NCBI GenBank assembly: GCA_943331005.2 | Contig: CALQJX020000019.1 | Span: 17,092-81,091 of the forward strand | Direction: 5' to 3' | Source: Bordetella parapertussis | Lineage (GTDB): Bacteria > Bacteroidota > Bacteroidia > Chitinophagales > Chitinophagaceae | DNA length: 64,000 bases | Part shown: one piece after another, positions 61,382 to 64,000 of the stretch | Layout of the letters: the number at the start of each line of letters is the position of its first letter | Position numbering within the stretch: the first letter of the stretch is position 1 | Made by a program: the position numbers and the translations under genes | Notes under the pieces: generated by a model | Databases searched by the model: none | What the model was told of the DNA's origin: nothing | Seen by the model: only the letters and a program-made list of their open reading frames with translations

Positions 61382-61397
61382 GTGAAAGACCTTTGCA
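61382..61397. promoter_or_regulatory. GTGAAAG-AC-CTTTGCA site upstream of the DUF3494 gene
   Basis: Similar to the dyad at 60877 (GTGAAAG, 2-nt spacer, CTTT then C/G change), 33 nt before the ATG at 61431. GACCTTTG also resembles a weak -7 element. Confidence 0.4.
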
Positions 61398-61430
61398 TGG
61401 TGATAATTCTATCACAAATAATACAGTAAT

Positions 61431-64000
61431 ATGAAATTAAAAATACTCAGCTCAATAATTGCAGCGGCACTGTTCTTGTTGCCTGCAGCCGGTTATGGTC
61501 AGGCTCCGTCTTTAGGAACCACAGCAAATTTTGTTCTATTCACAACAGTAGGTGCAGTTACCAATTCAGGCATACCTCATCTTACTCACCTTACAGGTAA
61601 TGTAGGTACCAATATAGGTTCCAGCACTGGATTTGGCAATGTAGATGGGCAAATGCACGATGGTGACGGAACAAGCGGCACATGTGGCAGTGATCTGTTA
61701 TTGTTGTACGGACAGATCAATACTGCCACAACTACATTTTCTCCTTCTTCTCCTTTGCTTGGAAACGGAGATACACTGATAGCAGGAGTATACCAGTATC
61801 CACTGTTGACAGCAGCATCGATAAATCTTAATCTGATACTAGATGCACAAGGCAATCCGAATGCGTTGTTTATTATTAAGATCGACGGCGCATTGTCTAC
61901 AGGTGCTTCTACTAAAGTTATTTTAGCAAACGGTGCACTTGCCTGCAATGTTTTCTGGAAAGTAGAAGGTGCTGTAAATATGGCAACAGGCACTACTATG
62001 AGGGGGACAATTGTTGCGCATAACAGCGCAATAAATTTTAGTCCACTAGACACATTGGAAGGCAGGGCTTTATCTATTAACGGTGCTATTACCACAAATG
62101 CCCTCATGGCTTATAAACCTATAGGCTGTGGCAGCATTGTGCTTACTGGTCCGGCAGCACCGGCGCTTGTATCTACTGCAGCCTATGGTGTTTTTTCAAG
62201 TATAGGAGCAGTAACCAGTACGCCAGTAACTTATGTCATAGGAGATGTTGGCTCCAACTCAACTTTAACTACCGGTTTCAATCCGCTTAATGTAACAGGA
62301 ATGATACATCCAAGCCCGGATGCTTCTACAGCTGCATGTGCCGGCGACCTTACAAATGTTTATAATTATCTCAATGCACTACCTACAAACATTGAACTAT
62401 TATATCCTGCTTTATTTGGCAATGACCTGGTGCTTACACCTCATACCTATCATATTGCAGGTGCTCCTGTGACGCTTACTGGTTCTGTTTACCTCAATGC
62501 TCAGGGCAATCCGAACGCAGTGTTTGTAATAAATATCAATGGAGCGTTCATTACCAGTACCTCATCTAGAATTGTACTGATGAACGGTACACAGGCGAAA
62601 AATGTATATTGGAAAATAGATGGTGCTACACACATTTACGATAACTCATTGTTCAATGGTACTATTGTTGGTGCAGGCGCAATAACACTTAATACAGGAG
62701 ATACACTCAACGGCAGAGTACTCACCATAAATGGAGCTGTTGCAATCAATGGCAGTTACATAAACAATAACCCACCTGCTTGTGTTGCGTCTGTTATAAC
62801 AGGTACAGATACTATCTGTGTCGGACAAACAACTACATTGTTAAGTTCAGATACCGGACGTATATGGCACAGCAGCAATCTGTCAGTTGCAACCATAGAT
62901 TCTGTATCGGGTTTGGTTACCGGAATTTCTTCAGGTACTACTATCATCACACTCACTTCGGGTCTGGCTTGCCAGAACACCGATACTGTTGTAGTAAATC
63001 CTTCACCTGCAACAATAACAGGAATAAGTACAGTATGTATAGGTGCCAACTCAACATTATCATCTACAACTACAGGCGGATCCTGGATAAGCAGCAATTC
63101 ACTTGTTGCCACCATTGGATCTGCTACAGGAATAGTAACAGGTGTAGCTGCAGGATCGGCAAACATTACTTATTCACTTGCAACTGGCTGTTCTACTGTC
63201 AGGATGGTTACAGTTAACTCGCTACCTAATGCAGGTGCTATTACCGGCACATTGGTACTTTGCCCGGCCACCACTACCACACTTAGCAATACTGCGACGG
63301 GCGGTGTATGGTCTTCGGTGAACACAGCTACTGCTACTATCGGTTCTGCAACAGGTATCGTTTCTAGTATAGCTGCAGGCACTACTACCATATCTTACAC
63401 AGTTATCAATAGCTGCGGCACAGCTGCTTCAACTTCAATTGTATCGGTTAACCCGCTGCCAAATGCAGGTGCTATAACAGGTACACTAGTACTTTGCCCT
63501 GCTACTACAACTACACTAAGCAATACTGCCACAGTTGGTGTATGGTCTTCGGTGAACACAGCTACTGCTACTATCGGTTCTGCTTCCGGTATCGTTTCTG
63601 GTATTGCTATGGGTACAACCACTATATCTTATACAGTTACCAATAGTTGTGGCACCACTGCTGCTACAGCAATTGTATCGGTTAACCCGATGCCTAATGC
63701 AGGTGCTATAACAGGTACACTAGTACTTTGCCCTGCTACTACAACTACACTTAGCAATACTGCGACGGGTGGTGTATGGTCTTCGGTGAACACAGCAACT
63801 GCTACTATAGGTTCTGCAACAGGTATCGTTTCTGGTATAGCTATGGGTACAACCACTATATCTTATACAGTTACCAATAGTTGTGGCACCACTGCTGCTA
63901 CAGCAATTGTATCGGTTAACCCGCTGCCTAATGCAGGTGCTATAACAGGTACACTGGTACTTTGCCCGGCCACTACTACCACACTCAGCAATACTGCTAC
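61431..64000 (+). CDS. Exported protein with two DUF3494 domains and BIG2-type repeats (3' end outside window)
   Basis: The frame has no stop from ATG 61431 to the right edge, giving 856 codons. A signal peptide (MKLKILSSIIAAALFLLPAAGYGQA) is followed by two tandem DUF3494 (ice-binding-like) domains at about 27-228 and 243-441. Family lines are PNALFIIKIDGALSTGAS, CNVFWKVEGAVNMATGT, MRGTIVAHNSAINF, GRALSINGAI in the first, and PNAVFVININGAF, KNVYWKIDGATHI, NGTIVGAGAITL, GRVLTINGAV in the second. BIG2-type repeats follow (SGLVTG, GGSWISSN, GGVWSSVN). DUF3494 includes ice-binding proteins and adhesins; which one applies here cannot be told. A T9SS tail is expected beyond the edge. Confidence 0.9.
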   Translation, partial: MKLKILSSIIAAALFLLPAAGYGQAPSLGTTANFVLFTTVGAVTNSGIPHLTHLTGNVGTNIGSSTGFGNVDGQMHDGDGTSGTCGSDLLLLYGQINTATTTFSPSSPLLGNGDTLIAGVYQYPLLTAASINLNLILDAQGNPNALFIIKIDGALSTGASTKVILANGALACNVFWKVEGAVNMATGTTMRGTIVAHNSAINFSPLDTLEGRALSINGAITTNALMAYKPIGCGSIVLTGPAAPALVSTAAYGVFSSIGAVTSTPVTYVIGDVGSNSTLTTGFNPLNVTGMIHPSPDASTAACAGDLTNVYNYLNALPTNIELLYPALFGNDLVLTPHTYHIAGAPVTLTGSVYLNAQGNPNAVFVININGAFITSTSSRIVLMNGTQAKNVYWKIDGATHIYDNSLFNGTIVGAGAITLNTGDTLNGRVLTINGAVAINGSYINNNPPACVASVITGTDTICVGQTTTLLSSDTGRIWHSSNLSVATIDSVSGLVTGISSGTTIITLTSGLACQNTDTVVVNPSPATITGISTVCIGANSTLSSTTTGGSWISSNSLVATIGSATGIVTGVAAGSANITYSLATGCSTVRMVTVNSLPNAGAITGTLVLCPATTTTLSNTATGGVWSSVNTATATIGSATGIVSSIAAGTTTISYTVINSCGTAASTSIVSVNPLPNAGAITGTLVLCPATTTTLSNTATVGVWSSVNTATATIGSASGIVSGIAMGTTTISYTVTNSCGTTAATAIVSVNPMPNAGAITGTLVLCPATTTTLSNTATGGVWSSVNTATATIGSATGIVSGIAMGTTTISYTVTNSCGTTAATAIVSVNPLPNAGAITGTLVLCPATTTTLSNTA
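63225..64000 (+). repeat. Tandem 234-nt near-identical coding repeats
   Basis: The codons for LVLCPATTTTLSN recur at anchors 63261, 63495, 63729 and 63963, each 234 nt apart (78 residues). Units differ by only a few bases by eye, for example GGVWSSVNTATATIG in all full copies. The fourth copy is cut by the window edge. The high identity suggests recent duplication, and unit number may vary. Confidence 0.9.

Noticed and set aside
62756..63856. Minus-strand frames of 73-136 residues opposite the DUF3494/BIG2 gene
   Set aside because: Near-identical copies at 234-nt spacing, open only because the sense repeat lacks antisense stops. The sense frame has a signal peptide and known domains.
63225..64000. 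CRISPR-like regular repeats
   Set aside because: The 234-nt units are coding, in frame, with no short direct repeat and unique spacer pattern.

Overview
The window reads as chromosome of a member of the Bacteroidota, most likely near Chitinophagaceae. The signs are a type IX secretion (T9SS) C-terminal sorting domain, a GldA-type ATPase, LytS/LytTR and ECF-sigma pairs typical of the phylum, DUF4199, DUF1573 and DUF4625 proteins, and many copies of the Bacteroidota -7 promoter element TAnnTTTG just upstream of genes. No rRNA, CRISPR array, insertion sequence or prophage was seen. Genes are dense and no gap without a gene exceeds about 265 bases.

Layout. 1-9.0 kb: the 3' part of a giant T9SS surface protein with about ten 219-nt Ig-like (BIG2-type) repeats. 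9.1-12.5 kb: lpxK (lipid A), a LysE-type exporter, purC and a DUF4199 membrane protein. 12.6-15.0 kb: a tyrosine catabolism operon, homogentisate dioxygenase then 4-hydroxyphenylpyruvate dioxygenase. 15.2-17.7 kb: two tandem paralogous secreted proteins of unknown function and a GH125 exo-alpha-mannosidase. 17.7-22.1 kb: pyk, rluF, a DUF1573 protein and an ECF sigma factor with a cysteine-rich membrane partner. 22.3-25.4 kb: a LytS/LytTR two-component pair, a WYL regulator and a DinB protein. 25.5-29.3 kb: a small membrane protein, a sugar-nucleotide PLP enzyme with His in place of the Schiff-base Lys, a LolA-like protein and a TolB-like propeller. 29.4-31.7 kb: an EamA transporter and a histidine kinase whose 3' end appears frameshifted. 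31.9-38.4 kb: anmK, a DHFR-like reductase, a membrane glycosyltransferase candidate, thiL and an EGF-like lipoprotein. 38.5-44.7 kb: gldA, a methyltransferase, adenine deaminase, a truncated haemoglobin, xerD, a GNAT and an SDR.

44.7-51.1 kb is the most interesting block. A tightly overlapping operon of vWA protein, PP2C phosphatase and unusual Ser/Thr kinase matches the TerY-P triad (E. coli YegL/YegK/YegI). Divergent from it lies a four-gene cassette (Cys-rich small membrane protein, CDMCGG beta-barrel candidate, DUF4625 lipoprotein, YHS lipoprotein), and a TerC membrane protein follows in the opposite direction. Together they suggest a metal or envelope stress neighbourhood that joins protein phosphorylation with metal handling.

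51.2-56.9 kb: prmC, a second membrane glycosyltransferase candidate, small secreted proteins, tpiA and tRNA-Glu(TTC). 57.1-64.0 kb: a hybrid histidine kinase with a receiver-only regulator, an AraC regulator with an HMA-like N-terminus, a His/Ala-rich small protein and, running off the right edge, a secreted protein with two tandem DUF3494 (ice-binding-like) domains followed by 234-nt near-identical BIG2-type repeats. Both ends of the window therefore lie inside long repeat-bearing surface proteins.
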